Notes: generated by a model from the letters alone, not told the origin. 64,000 nt of DNA from Prochlorococcus marinus subsp. marinus str. CCMP1375 (GCF_000007925.1 NC_005042.1:1054001-1118000), one strand, 5' to 3'. Shown: positions 30,572 to 39,291, counted from the stretch's first letter. A program made the numbers and translations.

Positions 30572-31818
30572 ATATCAAGAAGTGGTGGAACCAGTTTCCC
30601 GCAAAATTGCGCAGAATCACAATATGTCGATTTCTAGCATCAATAGGTGCTGGTGGAGTGTTGTATTTAACACCATTAGTTTTCAATAGTCTTTCTTTCA
30701 GTGGCACTCAAATAGGGCTAGGTTTTTGCGCTGCTGCTATTGCCGGAACAATTTCTAGGCTATTTACAGGTATATGGCTCGACAAAGGAATTAGTTTCTC
30801 AACCCCTCTAAGAGTTGCAGCCTTATTTGCTGTGACTGCTGACCTAGTTCTTTTTGGAGCATATACAACCACAAGATATTTGTTAGGAGAAGTGTTTTTA
30901 GGATGCGCTGCTGGTTTTTACTGGCCATCAGTAGAACTAGCTGTGCCTATATGTTGCGAAAATATCAGCTCAAGTAAAGGTTTTGCTTTGGCTCGAAGCG
31001 CCGATGCACTAGGAGTAAGTATAGGAGCATTAATAGGTTCATTATCATCAACTATTGGCCATATACGCTTTGTATATGTAATAGAAATATTGTGTATGTG
31101 TTTACTTATAGCCCTTATAAGTAATAAGAAATTCTATAACTTTGCTAAAAACAATAGTATGGTTAAAAACAAGGCGACCAAAATATCACTTGTACCAAGA
31201 ATTGACAAGATCTATTCATTGATAAAAACACTATATCCTATAATTATAATTAGCATTCTTGGCACAGGTGTGCTTTGTTTAATGCAAATTGGATTACAAC
31301 TTGATCTAGCAAAAGGTGGTATATACAGACCTGCGATAGAAGATAGTTCTATAAGTTGGATTGTAGCCTATAAGCTCATCTTACTTTTAGTGATTCAATG
31401 GCCTATTGGTAGATGGTTATCAGAAAGAAATGTAAAGCTTGGCTTAAAACTATGTCTAATTAACTTCTCAATTGGTTCATTAATACTATGTATATCAAGC
31501 TTTTATATTAATGGTTTGTTTCTATTTTCTACAGGTTTGATAGCTATTTCTATAGGTATTGCAATGTTCCTGCCTACTGCAACTGAAACAATAGTCCAAG
31601 TATCTCCACTAGAGCAACGCGGAATCTCTATGGCTATTTACTCTCAATGTTTTGGCATTAGCTTCCTAATTTTTCCAATAATTGCAGGCAAAATAATCGA
31701 TAATCAAGGAACAGGAATGCTGCTTTGGTTATTAATAAGTATTTGCTCACTTTTAGTATATCCATTAACAAATAGAATAAATCCGATTAATAAAGTTAAA
31801 GTTAAAATTAATAATTAA
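30544..31818 (+). CDS. Major facilitator superfamily transporter
   Basis: A 424-residue protein with about twelve hydrophobic helices. The loop between helices 2 and 3 reads AGTISRLFTGIWLDKGISFS, matching the MFS G-x-x-x-D-R/K-x-G pattern in part. The substrate is unknown. The start is uncertain: TTG at 30544 and TTG at 30556 both give short hydrophilic leaders, and the first overlaps the divergent hydrolase by 28 bp. Charge distribution and length are ordinary for the family. Confidence 0.82.
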   Translation: MLRELNTTTNIKKWWNQFPAKLRRITICRFLASIGAGGVLYLTPLVFNSLSFSGTQIGLGFCAAAIAGTISRLFTGIWLDKGISFSTPLRVAALFAVTADLVLFGAYTTTRYLLGEVFLGCAAGFYWPSVELAVPICCENISSSKGFALARSADALGVSIGALIGSLSSTIGHIRFVYVIEILCMCLLIALISNKKFYNFAKNNSMVKNKATKISLVPRIDKIYSLIKTLYPIIIISILGTGVLCLMQIGLQLDLAKGGIYRPAIEDSSISWIVAYKLILLLVIQWPIGRWLSERNVKLGLKLCLINFSIGSLILCISSFYINGLFLFSTGLIAISIGIAMFLPTATETIVQVSPLEQRGISMAIYSQCFGISFLIFPIIAGKIIDNQGTGMLLWLLISICSLLVYPLTNRINPINKVKVKINN

Positions 31819-31823
31819 ATAAT

Positions 31824-32183
31824 TTAATTTATTTCTTCATTTTTTAATTGTATTATTCTACGTTCACGAAGGAAAAGGAATAGCGGTGCTGAAAAAGCTA
31901 TTGCAATAGTAAATGTCCCTACGACAACTACCCAAAAATGACGAATACCCAACCTTCGAGACTCGACGAACATCCAGACAAATACAGCTGTTGCTAATAT
32001 AAATAGATCGAAAGACAGAGATCGAGAGGCCGGATTGCTATTAGCCAAAGCTATAAAATTAAGCAGATCAAAACCAGGCCCATAATCTTTAATGAATTGG
32101 ATATTTGCAAGAGTTGGCATGACAGCCCCAAAAACGGAGAGAAGCAAATACACAACAGATATCAAATTAATGTTGGGTTTCAT
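31824..32183 (-). CDS. DUF2834 family membrane protein
   Basis: A 119-residue protein with three hydrophobic helices (about residues 7-25, 58-74 and 83-105). The arrangement NINLISVVYLLLSVFGAVMP, then FDLFILATAVFVWMFVE, then a Arg-rich RRLGIRHFW turn, agrees with DUF2834. The function is unknown. It converges on the MFS gene with only 5 bp between stops. Confidence 0.72.
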   Translation of the reverse strand: MKPNINLISVVYLLLSVFGAVMPTLANIQFIKDYGPGFDLLNFIALANSNPASRSLSFDLFILATAVFVWMFVESRRLGIRHFWVVVVGTFTIAIAFSAPLFLFLRERRIIQLKNEEIN

Positions 32184-32517
32184 TGTTTTTAAATAGCATT
32201 AATTAATAGTAGATGATCAGAATAAACCTTACACCTTATTCTCAAGGCAAGAGAGTAACCGTCTGAATAATCTAAAAGTGCGTGGCTATATATTATATTT
32301 AAATGAAGACAAATGATTCCTTTTATTGATATATTTAGAATTAAGTTTAATACTTTTAAGAGGATAACAAATTATACTTATCTCTAAATTCTAGAATCTC
32401 AAGTTGAGTATAAGCAATGCCTCTTGAAGTATTGCTTTTAATAAATAAGATTGCTTTATATATTGCAAAGATAAATAATTTAGTCGAGTATAAGCAAGAA
32501 GAATTAAGCAGAATAAT
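32184..32517. promoter_or_regulatory. Spacer upstream of the PfkB gene with a repeated 12-mer
   Basis: The 334 bp between divergent DUF2834 and pfkB-like genes has no credible coding frame. It contains the 12-mer GAGTATAAGCAA twice in the same direction (32406-32417 and 32486-32497), the second ending about 20 bp before the kinase start. Two equal copies 80 bp apart (near a whole number of helical turns) could be an operator pair. This is an observation only. Confidence 0.35.
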
Positions 32518-33342
32518 ATGAGTGGAAACAAAGAGCTCAAGCTTGCTGTAGTAGGTCATATCGAATGGGTGTCCTTCCTTTCCGTTGACAAAATGCCTAG
32601 ACAGGGCTTGATAAATAGAAGTAATAATTTTAAAGAGGAGCCTGCTGGGGGCGGAGCAGTCGCAGCAGTACAAATGTCAAAACTAACTGATGTGCCTGTT
32701 CACTTCTTCACTTCTCTTGGTAATGATTATATAGGTGAAAAAAGTTTTGAGCGGCTTTCTTCATTTGGCATCACTATGCATACAGCTTGGCGAAATAAAC
32801 CCACTAGAAGAGCTCTAAGTTTTATCGACAACAATGGGGATAGAGCGATTACAGTCATAGGTGAAAGGCTGCAGCCTCAAGGAATGGATGATTTACCCTG
32901 GTCCATATTAAAAGAATTTGATGGAGTTTTTATTACTGCTGCTGACAGTAAAGCTATTCAATTTTGCAGAGAAGCAAAGATTCTTTGCGCTACTCCCCGA
33001 GTAAAGTTTAAACATTTAAACGATGCAAATATACAATTAGACGCCTTAGTGGGAAGCAACCTTGACCCTGACGAAAAAGTCCACAAAAACAGCTTATTAA
33101 TCAAACCAAAGGTCACTGTCCTAACAGAAGGTGAATCAGGAGGAATAGTCAATCCTGGTGGAAGATATAAAGCTGTTGAACTTAGGAGTAAAGCAATAGA
33201 CAGTTATGGATGCGGAGATAGTTTTGCTGCTGGCCTAACATATGGAATGGCAGCAAACATGGATATTCAAAAAGCAATTAACTTAGGCGCAAAATGCGGT
33301 GCTGCATGCGCAACTCAATTTGGTCCTTATAATAGTAGATAG
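32518..33342 (+). CDS. PfkB family carbohydrate/nucleoside kinase
   Basis: A ribokinase-fold kinase of 274 residues. The N-terminal sugar-binding glycine motif is EPAGGGAVAAVQMSKL, and the C-terminal ATP/catalytic signature is DSYGCGDSFAAGLTYGM with the likely base Asp. PfkB members phosphorylate sugars, nucleosides or vitamins; the substrate here is unknown. It is somewhat shorter than ribokinase (about 300). A small one-helix protein follows 17 bp later on the same strand. Confidence 0.88.
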   Translation: MSGNKELKLAVVGHIEWVSFLSVDKMPRQGLINRSNNFKEEPAGGGAVAAVQMSKLTDVPVHFFTSLGNDYIGEKSFERLSSFGITMHTAWRNKPTRRALSFIDNNGDRAITVIGERLQPQGMDDLPWSILKEFDGVFITAADSKAIQFCREAKILCATPRVKFKHLNDANIQLDALVGSNLDPDEKVHKNSLLIKPKVTVLTEGESGGIVNPGGRYKAVELRSKAIDSYGCGDSFAAGLTYGMAANMDIQKAINLGAKCGAACATQFGPYNSR

Positions 33343-33359
33343 AAGAATCTATTTAGAAC

Positions 33360-33563
33360 ATGGATAGTACAAATAAAATAAGCAATAAATCTAATGAGAA
33401 AGATCTAGTTTCATTATTTATCTCTATATTATTAACAATGATAATTATTTTTATTGAATCAATCTATATTTTAATAAGAGCAATTGACAAAGGAATTTTA
33501 AAAAAAGAAGTTCTTTCTAGAAAAAGTAATCTAGGCTTTGATATTGATATTATAATAAAGTAA
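33360..33563 (+). CDS. Small one-helix membrane protein, unknown
   Basis: A 67-residue reading frame with one strong hydrophobic stretch (about residues 17-43, rich in Ile/Leu) flanked by basic residues. It begins 17 bp after the PfkB gene and may be co-transcribed with it. I recognise no homologue. Low-complexity Ile/Lys composition in AT-rich DNA means it could be a chance frame. Confidence 0.35.
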   Translation: MDSTNKISNKSNEKDLVSLFISILLTMIIIFIESIYILIRAIDKGILKKEVLSRKSNLGFDIDIIIK

Positions 33564-33741
33564 TATCAAATCTATTATTGGATTATTACTTGTATAAGAA
33601 AATCAGATGTTGATAAAAATTAAATAAGTAGCTTTTAGCAAATTAATATCTAATCAAGCAAAATTTATAAAGATAAAAATATTTACTAGTTTTTCTTTGT
33701 TTGCATCCTAAAGGATTTTGATTAAAGGTAAAGCATCAGGC

Positions 33742-33999
33742 TTAAGCTGCTTTGTAATGTTCACGAAAGTCCCTATTAGCCCAATGTAAAAAGTCGTCCT
33801 CTAATCTATTTGAAGAATAAAGTCTTTGCTTAATCTTATTAGATTCTTTAAAGCTATCCAAGGAAGTAATATCTGTTCGATTATCTAGAGATTCCTTATG
33901 CTTAAAAGAAAGCTCTGTCAACATAGCTCTATGTTTTTTAGCCAGTTTTTCTATTGAAAAGCCTTTTGGGGCTGATCTCTTTGGCCAATAATCACTCAT
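33742..33999 (-). CDS. Small hypothetical protein
   Basis: From the ATG at 33999 the product is about 85 residues, beginning MSDYWPKRSAPKGFSIEKL. It is hydrophilic, with no membrane segment. Charged helical stretches (AKKHRAMLTELSFKHKESL) suggest a coiled or helical fold. An upstream in-frame ATG would add nine hydrophobic residues and looks less likely. The function is unknown. Confidence 0.5.
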   Translation of the reverse strand: MSDYWPKRSAPKGFSIEKLAKKHRAMLTELSFKHKESLDNRTDITSLDSFKESNKIKQRLYSSNRLEDDFLHWANRDFREHYKAA

Positions 34000-34117
34000 C
34001 AACCTATTTACTAATAAACCAAGCAAAGCATATATTTATATATAAGCAATAGAGGAACGCAATTTCATGCTTAAATCAAACATGAGGTGATCAATCATCT
34101 ATAAAATGGGGCTTGAT

Positions 34118-34312
34118 CTAATTTGATAGATGCGCAAGCAGCTTCTCTTCACAACGAATTAAATCTATGCAATTTGGATGATCATGGATATATTTATTAA
34201 ATTCCATAGCAAGCATTCTTGCTTCAAAGGAATCACTTGCATAAAAGCAATTTTCTTGCCTCCCATTATCGAAGGATCGATAACGAACGGTATAAGGTTT
34301 CAAGGGAATCAT
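34118..34312 (-). CDS. Small hypothetical protein
   Basis: A 64-residue soluble protein beginning MIPLKPYTVRYRSFDNGRQE. The pattern of an N-terminal beta-hairpin followed by a helix carrying FEARMLAMEFNKYI, and two cysteines, resembles short picocyanobacterial proteins of unknown role. It stands alone between two other minus-strand small genes. Confidence 0.55.
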   Translation of the reverse strand: MIPLKPYTVRYRSFDNGRQENCFYASDSFEARMLAMEFNKYIHDHPNCIDLIRCEEKLLAHLSN

Positions 34313-34436
34313 TGACTCCTTAAATTAGGATGTCAATTTAACTATCACTCTTTGAGAAGGGTAATTACCAGCTATGTCTTCCAATGAATATATTCATCAG
34401 AGGGTGCGTCAACACCAAGAAAATAATTCGTAAGAA

Positions 34437-34988
34437 TTAGCTCCCAGGCATAGGAGGCTTGTATCCAACTCCTCGCTCTGAACACTCAAGGCTTTCCCTA
34501 GTAGATATACCAGTTTGAGGATTTGTTCCTTCTGCAATTTCGCACAAGTTCCGTTGATCATCACTATCAAGAACAGCGTAGCTAAAGTCAGCTCCTTCAA
34601 TTTGAGCTCCAGCAAAACTGCTCCCCGAAGCAATCATATTTACAAGTACCGCATTCCTTAAATCCGTTTTTTGAAAATTAACTCGATCAGAAAGAGTATC
34701 TGTAAGATTAATACCGTTTAGATTTGATCCTTTCAAATCAGCTAAAGTCACTACAGTCCCATGTAAGTCCACATCACTTAAATTCGAATCCCTTGCAGTT
34801 GCTCCAGCAATAGAAGACTTGGACAAGTCCTGTCCATGAAGGTCTATACCTGTGATCTGTGAGCGAACATAGTTAGGGACTTCATCCCCTACATTTAAAA
34901 CAGCTTCTACTGATGATGCAGGTGAAAAAATGAAGGTCAATACTATAAAAATTCCAAATATTCTTCTAGCAAGATGAATTGATGACAT
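34437..34988 (-). CDS. Pentapeptide-repeat protein with signal peptide, probably lumenal
   Basis: A 183-residue protein with a signal sequence (about residues 6-29, ending SSVEA) and a right-handed beta-helix of A(D/N)LXX repeats (about residues 55-145; for example DSNLSDVDLHG and ADLKGSNLNGINL). The C-terminal part has two cysteines (CEIAEGT and LECSERG). Similar exported pentapeptide proteins occur in the thylakoid lumen of cyanobacteria and plants; the role is unknown and location is inferred from the signal. Confidence 0.75.
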   Translation of the reverse strand: MSSIHLARRIFGIFIVLTFIFSPASSVEAVLNVGDEVPNYVRSQITGIDLHGQDLSKSSIAGATARDSNLSDVDLHGTVVTLADLKGSNLNGINLTDTLSDRVNFQKTDLRNAVLVNMIASGSSFAGAQIEGADFSYAVLDSDDQRNLCEIAEGTNPQTGISTRESLECSERGVGYKPPMPGS

Positions 34989-35112
34989 TGGTTTTAGTCA
35001 CAACTAGATTGTTCTTTGATTATCATGCTTAATTGAAGTATCAATAACATAATAGATGTAACCATTAACTATTTAAAAAATTACAGGCAGGTATATTTGA
35101 TTGACTCAAGCT

Positions 35113-35295
35113 TCAAAGAGGACTTCCTGAGAAATATTGATGAACAGCCGTATTAGTCCAATAGATTCCGATGCAAGACATAAGGACTAAATTTAGAACT
35201 ACTAAAGCACTACCAATAACAAAAGAATGCTGAAATCCACTGGTTTCGAACTCATCAGATTGATTAGGAATTATCGAATCAAGCTGCTTATTCAT
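35113..35295 (-). CDS. Small one-helix membrane protein, unknown
   Basis: A 60-residue protein: hydrophilic N-terminus (about 22 residues), one membrane helix (about 24-46, FVIGSALVVLNLVLMSCIGI) and a short aromatic tail. It has the size and layout of a photosystem accessory subunit, but I recognise no family. The pentapeptide-repeat gene starts 125 bp upstream of its 5' end on the far side, so it is probably a separate unit. Confidence 0.5.
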   Translation of the reverse strand: MNKQLDSIIPNQSDEFETSGFQHSFVIGSALVVLNLVLMSCIGIYWTNTAVHQYFSGSPL

Positions 35296-35610
35296 CTTTC
35301 CATAATTGTAAAAATATCAAAATGGAATATAACCAATTAAACCAAGCGGTGCGTTCATTTTCGATACTAATTAAGGGAAAAGCCTATTTCAATAGAATTG
35401 CTTAACGATTGGCTCTTAACCTATCTAGCCTTGAAATCTCTTAATTGTATTTAATTATGGATAATCATTTTGAACCTATTTGTTAGATCTCTAGGAAATA
35501 CTATTGTCTCCCAAGGAAGAAAAAGTAGTTGCTCCAGAATTCGATATTGTTAGAATTAGGATCTTGCAAACCACCCATCGAGTATTAGCATTTTAAATTC
35601 ATAAAGATCT
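35296..35610. other. Spacer between divergent small genes
   Basis: About 315 bp without a convincing gene. A 30-codon TTG-initiated frame at 35505-35597 exists but is too short to support. The region should contain promoters for the divergent genes at 35295 and 35611. No hairpin terminator was found. Confidence 0.5.
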
Positions 35611-35814
35611 ATGTCCACAAGTAAAAGAGAAGAAATCAGCTCACATCTGCGTTATATACGCCAAGAGCTAAGAGACCTAGACCAAATTCTTACTCAAGAT
35701 GGCTTGCTACCAGAAATAACTGAGTTAAAAGAGGTTTATAACTCATTAGATGCTTTGCATCAACTTCTTACAGGAAAAATAAAGAAAAAACCTAAACCCG
35801 AATTTGATGATTAA
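35611..35814 (+). CDS. Small hypothetical protein, helical
   Basis: A 67-residue, strongly charged protein beginning MSTSKREEISSHLRYIRQEL. Heptad-like leucines over residues 10-55 (LRYIRQELRDLDQIL, LKEVYNSLDALHQLL) suggest a coiled coil. The tail is basic then acidic (KIKKKPKPEFDD). The function is unknown; the coding look is good, with no low-complexity bias. Confidence 0.6.
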   Translation: MSTSKREEISSHLRYIRQELRDLDQILTQDGLLPEITELKEVYNSLDALHQLLTGKIKKKPKPEFDD

Positions 35815-35870
35815 TTTTCCTGCAATTTATAAATAAGCCTTCTATCTAAACATATATAGCTTTTAAAGGT

Positions 35871-36392
35871 TTATAAACCAGGCATTTCACCTTTAAGCTG
35901 TGTAGCCCATTGGGATATTCTTGCATCTGTCATATCTGATTCACTATCCTCATCTAAAGGAAGTCCACAAAATGTAGAGCCTACAACACTTTTTGATTCA
36001 TCAAAAGTGTAATCATTAGTGCTTACATAACCAACCATTGTCGCTCCTGCTTGTTGAAAGTATCTGTGCAATTCTTCCATAGCATCGCAATAGTTTTCTG
36101 TATAAGTTGATGAATCTCCTAAGCCAAATATTGCAACTTTTTTGCCAGTTAAATTTAGCTCCCCTATCTCATCAAGGATAGTGTCCCAAGCTGTGCCAGA
36201 CCTTTCTGAATCTGCGCCAGTATTCCAGGTAGGAATGCCACATATAATGCCATCATGATTAGAAAGCTCACTGAGGTCATCAACATCGGACATATCTTTA
36301 GGTGACTCAGCACCATCCAATAATCCATGAATTCTTTCTGCTATGTCCTCAGTTTTCCCTGTAGTTGTTGCGAAATAAATCCCTACTGTCAT
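35871..36392 (-). CDS. isiB: Flavodoxin
   Basis: FMN electron carrier that replaces ferredoxin under iron limitation. The phosphate-binding loop is ATTTGKTEDIA (residues 8-18), the isoalloxazine loops include GIPTWNTGADSERSGTAWD and GLGDSSTYTENYCDAM, and the long-chain insertion is present, giving 173 residues. It lies about 1 kb from the first pcb gene on the same strand, reminiscent of the isiAB pairing of flavodoxin with an iron-stress chlorophyll antenna in other cyanobacteria. Confidence 0.95.
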   Translation of the reverse strand: MTVGIYFATTTGKTEDIAERIHGLLDGAESPKDMSDVDDLSELSNHDGIICGIPTWNTGADSERSGTAWDTILDEIGELNLTGKKVAIFGLGDSSTYTENYCDAMEELHRYFQQAGATMVGYVSTNDYTFDESKSVVGSTFCGLPLDEDSESDMTDARISQWATQLKGEMPGL

Positions 36393-36496
36393 TGTAATTT
36401 GTAAATCAAATATGTCCTAGACGATCCTGAAAAAGAATGAAGTAAAGAAATCACTTTCTGAAGTTTAATCTTATACCTATCAAAGTAACCATCGAT

Positions 36497-36850
36497 TCAC
36501 CCCGGATAGATGAATTCAGAGAGTCCACTATGCAAGCCGTAAGTAATAAGTATAAAAGACATCACGCCAAGACTTAGCAACATAGAGGTATAAAGTCTAT
36601 TGACACTGTAATTAGCTTCTACAGGTGTAAAATCAGCTATCACTAATGATTTTCTAGAATACTTAGATCTGTCAATTAAACCAGATGGCTTTATTGAAGA
36701 TGAATTGTACGTTGCAGAATAGCTTTGTACTTTACTGTCTTCGTTGAAAAATCTAGGGAACATATAAGTGTGCCACAATGCTATTACACAAACCCAGAAG
36801 ATAAGGCTTAGGCCAGAAATACCAAATAAAAAATACTTAAAAAATTCCAT
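36497..36850 (-). CDS. Two-helix membrane protein, unknown
   Basis: A 117-residue protein with membrane helices at about residues 4-28 (LFGISGLSLIFWVCVIALW) and 88-107 (MLLSLGVMSFILITYGL), separated by a polar loop of about 55 residues with many Ser and Tyr. No family recognised. It starts 24 bp downstream of the 47-residue gene at 36875 on the same strand, so the two may form a unit between isiB and pcb. Confidence 0.5.
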   Translation of the reverse strand: MEFFKYFLFGISGLSLIFWVCVIALWHTYMFPRFFNEDSKVQSYSATYNSSSIKPSGLIDRSKYSRKSLVIADFTPVEANYSVNRLYTSMLLSLGVMSFILITYGLHSGLSEFIYPG

Positions 36851-36874
36851 GAAAAAATTAATTAAATGTTTGAA

Positions 36875-37018
36875 CTAACTCAAAGGACTATTTCCTGAAG
36901 ATGGATTCCCCTCTATAAATTTTCCTCTTATATACATAAATATGCAAAGAGTTCCAATAATAATTGGTGGATGAAGAGAAATCATATTACTGACAGCTTG
37001 TATTTCCTCAGATGTCAT
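36875..37018 (-). CDS. Very small one-helix membrane protein, unknown
   Basis: Read directly from the minus strand: 47 residues beginning MTSEEIQAVSNMISLHPPII, with a helix at about residues 13-31 and a polar Gly/Ser tail. Its stop is 24 bp upstream of the start of the two-helix gene. No homologue is recognised. Support comes from the orderly layout (acidic start, one helix, positive RGK after it) and the tight spacing to the next gene. Confidence 0.4.
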   Translation of the reverse strand: MTSEEIQAVSNMISLHPPIIIGTLCIFMYIRGKFIEGNPSSGNSPLS

Positions 37019-37191
37019 AGATTCTATTCATTTGATTTGTATAAGTTAAACCTTTATTCCATCAAGGTATGTGACATAGGTAAACGAGTAAAGAATTTTA
37101 TTTTACTTTTTAAGAGATCATTTATTGAAGATCATTGTAAAGAATAGTTTTTCTAGGACATATTTAAAAATGCTTTTACAAGAAATAAAAA

Positions 37192-37230
37192 CAATAAAAA
37201 AGCCTTGTCTATTGACAAGGCTTTTTTATT
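37192..37230 (-). terminator. Intrinsic terminator downstream of pcb copy 1
   Basis: Perfect 9 bp stem AGCCTTGTC / GACAAGGCT (37201-37209 and 37214-37222) with a 4-nt TATT loop, flanked by A-run and T-run so that it works on both strands. It lies about 50 bp past the stop of the minus-strand pcb gene. Confidence 0.9.
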
Positions 37231-37281
37231 GAAAAGGTTGCTTTAACCCAATTCAAGTCAAACAGCTAAAGAGAAATTAGA

Positions 37282-38367
37282 TTAGGACTTAATTGTAAAA
37301 GTTGCCTTCTGCTCATTACCTATAGAAGCGGTTACATTCTTGAAATTAAACCCTAAAGCTCTCAAAGCATGCCAGAAATGTCCTTGAAGGAAGAAAAATC
37401 CAAGATAGTAATGAACATTAGTTAGAGCAGCACGAGCAGAATGCCCCCAAAATGCTGTCGCATCAGAAAGGTCTCCTGTATCAACCCAATAAGGTGAAAT
37501 AGCGAATTTAAATTGCAAAGGCTCTCCATACCATGCTTCTGGATAAACAGTGGTATTAGAAGCACACCAGAAGGCTGCAACTATCGCCATCCAACCTATG
37601 CCTGCAAGAGACCAGGAAAGTACAGCTTCTGCTGAAAGTAATTCTGAACCTTTGAATTTGCTCCACTCACCAAGCTTCTTATCTTCCCAAGGGGTTGATC
37701 CAGCAACAATGTGAAAAGCTCCTCCAGTTATTTCTGCAAAAGCTAAGAAAGCATGACCACCCATGACATCCTCAAGGCTATCGATGGTAATGAAATCAAA
37801 CTGCCTTTGCCAAATCATAGAAAGATCAAGATTGTAATTGACCTGACGAATAGCTCCTAAAGCTGGATCATAAATTCCATGAATCCTTGCCCATTCAACG
37901 AACCAAGCACAAGCAACACCCATGAAAATCAAGTGATGACCAAGAATGAAAGTCTGATTATCAGGATTATTCCACTCAAGCTTGAATTTCTTAGCTTGTA
38001 AAACCTCACTATCTTCTACATTCTCATCAAAAAGAATTCCGTGAAGAAGACCTCCTCCTCCATAAACCATTGAGAGAATAAGGTGCACAATTGCAATAGT
38101 TGCTACACCAACACCTGTCCAAGCACCAGCTTCATCAAAGCCAATACCAATTGAGGCAAGGTGAGCCAAGAATAAAGAGCTTTGGTGCCCCATAGGTATT
38201 TCTGGGTTGTACCTAGCCAACTCCCAAAGAGTGCTACCACCAGCCGCAAAGCAAATCAATCCTGTATGGCCTACATGAGAGGCGATAAATCGGCCAGAGC
38301 GGTTGGTAACCACAGAATTACCAGCCCACCATCCATAGGTAACTTCTGGATTTCCATAGGTCTGCAT
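37282..38367 (-). CDS. Chlorophyll a/b-binding light-harvesting protein Pcb (copy 1)
   Basis: Six-helix thylakoid antenna of the PsbC/IsiA superfamily that binds divinyl chlorophylls a and b in Prochlorococcus. The start MQTYGNPEVTYGWWAGNS is shared by all three copies here, which fixes the ATG at 38367; a frame ten codons longer is upstream leader. Conserved chlorophyll-ligand His blocks include HVGHTGL, GHQSSLFLAHLAS, FILGHHLIFMG, GGHAFLAF and FLQGHFWHALRA. Length is 361 residues. Compared with copies 2 and 3 it has about seven extra residues in the lumenal region after GGAFHI (around TPWEDKKLGEW). It could serve photosystem I or II; that cannot be assigned by eye. Confidence 0.95.
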   Translation of the reverse strand: MQTYGNPEVTYGWWAGNSVVTNRSGRFIASHVGHTGLICFAAGGSTLWELARYNPEIPMGHQSSLFLAHLASIGIGFDEAGAWTGVGVATIAIVHLILSMVYGGGGLLHGILFDENVEDSEVLQAKKFKLEWNNPDNQTFILGHHLIFMGVACAWFVEWARIHGIYDPALGAIRQVNYNLDLSMIWQRQFDFITIDSLEDVMGGHAFLAFAEITGGAFHIVAGSTPWEDKKLGEWSKFKGSELLSAEAVLSWSLAGIGWMAIVAAFWCASNTTVYPEAWYGEPLQFKFAISPYWVDTGDLSDATAFWGHSARAALTNVHYYLGFFFLQGHFWHALRALGFNFKNVTASIGNEQKATFTIKS

Positions 38368-38431
38368 AATTTTTAAGCAATACAGGCAAATATGCAATGC
38401 AGATTACACTGTGCTCAATAGATATGCGCAG

Positions 38432-38453
38432 AATAGTTAAAGGTCTTTATTTA
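38432..38453 (-). promoter_or_regulatory. pcb upstream box, copy 1
   Basis: The plus-strand sequence AATAGTTAAAGGTCTTTAT occurs 65 bp before the ATG of pcb copy 1 and recurs, with at most one change, at the same distance before the other two pcb genes. Position and conservation point to a core promoter or shared regulator site. The transcription start is not known from sequence. Confidence 0.65.
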
Positions 38454-38964
38454 GTTTGTGAGAATTTGTGAGAAATATCTTTTAATCTGTAAAAAAAAAC
38501 TGACCTCCTAAGGCTATTTCTCTAAAAATTTTCAATTCTTAATTGCCGAGCAAGAAATTCAAAATGACTGCAGCGCAATGATTTATACAATTAAAGCAAA
38601 AAGTTTTTCTTTAGGGAGCGAGCATCGCACCGTTTAATTATGAAGTCAAAATAAAAAAGTAAAATAAATAAAAAAATCATTAAGAAGTCAAGCAAAGCTG
38701 ACTTGACCAGAAAAATGAGGGAATAAAACTTCACCCTAAGAACTTCTAAAGCTCTTATTTTAAAAATCTCTTGTTGTGGAAAGCGCAAGCATTCAAACTA
38801 ATCAAGGTCAAAAGCACAACATCATATTGAACTGAATGCTAATTAATTAACCAAGAGTTCCTTTTTTATTTTTTCTAGATTTCTTTAATTAAATGTCAAA
38901 AAAACTTTTTCTTGCAAATAGCCTTAAAGTCTAGGTTATAACTTACCTAACTTTTATTGACTTG
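38454..38964. other. Spacer between pcb copy 1 and the divergent small gene
   Basis: About 510 bp. A 65-codon minus-strand frame at 38591-38788 is rich in Phe, Ile, Leu and Lys and looks like a chance frame. I see no tRNA and no clear terminator hairpin. It should carry the promoter of the plus-strand gene at 38965; TATAACTT at 38937-38944 is a possible -10. Confidence 0.5.
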
Positions 38965-39177
38965 ATGATTGATTTCTCGCATTTGCTGGATTTCGCAACG
39001 CAACTACCTCACCCATCAGATATAGGTTTAGTAAAGCCATCAGGTGGGTTCCAACTTCTGCCAGTTGTATTTGGAATACTTGCAATTATTCAAGTGTCTC
39101 AATTCCATTGGTATGCAAGAGACTGTAACGATCCTGAAAAGTTTGAAGGAACGGAAAGGCAAAAATTATCACGTTAA
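38965..39177 (+). CDS. Pcb-linked small membrane protein, copy A (70 aa)
   Basis: Begins MIDFSHLLDFATQLPHPSDI at the ATG at 38965. It has a polar N-terminal segment with the signature HLLDFATQLPHPSDIG-KPSGGF, one hydrophobic helix (about residues 31-48), then an aromatic/charged tail (FHWYARDCNDPEK). It is clearly homologous to the proteins at 41275 and 41606 and more distantly to that at 40552. It is divergent from pcb copy 1 and ends with its own strong terminator. The family is unknown to me. The repeated pairing with pcb genes suggests, but does not prove, a role with the antenna. Confidence 0.82.
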   Translation: MIDFSHLLDFATQLPHPSDIGLVKPSGGFQLLPVVFGILAIIQVSQFHWYARDCNDPEKFEGTERQKLSR

Positions 39178-39230
39178 CAATCCGACAAAGCTTTTAAAGA
39201 TAAATTAATTTTTTTGATCGTTCCAAAAAA

Positions 39231-39262
39231 GAAGCAGAGATAAAAATCTCTGCTTCTTTTTT
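39231..39262 (+). terminator. Intrinsic terminator after small protein copy A
   Basis: Perfect 11 bp stem GAAGCAGAGAT / ATCTCTGCTTC (39231-39241 and 39246-39256), AAAA loop, followed by TTTTTT. It lies 54 bp after the stop of the gene at 38965. Confidence 0.92.
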
Positions 39263-39291
39263 ATTTTGCTTAAAAATCAAAAATATCAAAT

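Noticed and set aside
35505-35597. 30-codon TTG frame (about VAPEFDIVRIRILQTTHRV)
   Set aside because: Too short and with a weak start; nothing besides composition supports it.
38591-38788. 65-codon minus-strand frame in the pcb1 spacer
   Set aside because: Composition is driven by AT-rich DNA (Phe, Ile, Leu, Lys), and there is no recognisable pattern or sensible spacing to a neighbour.
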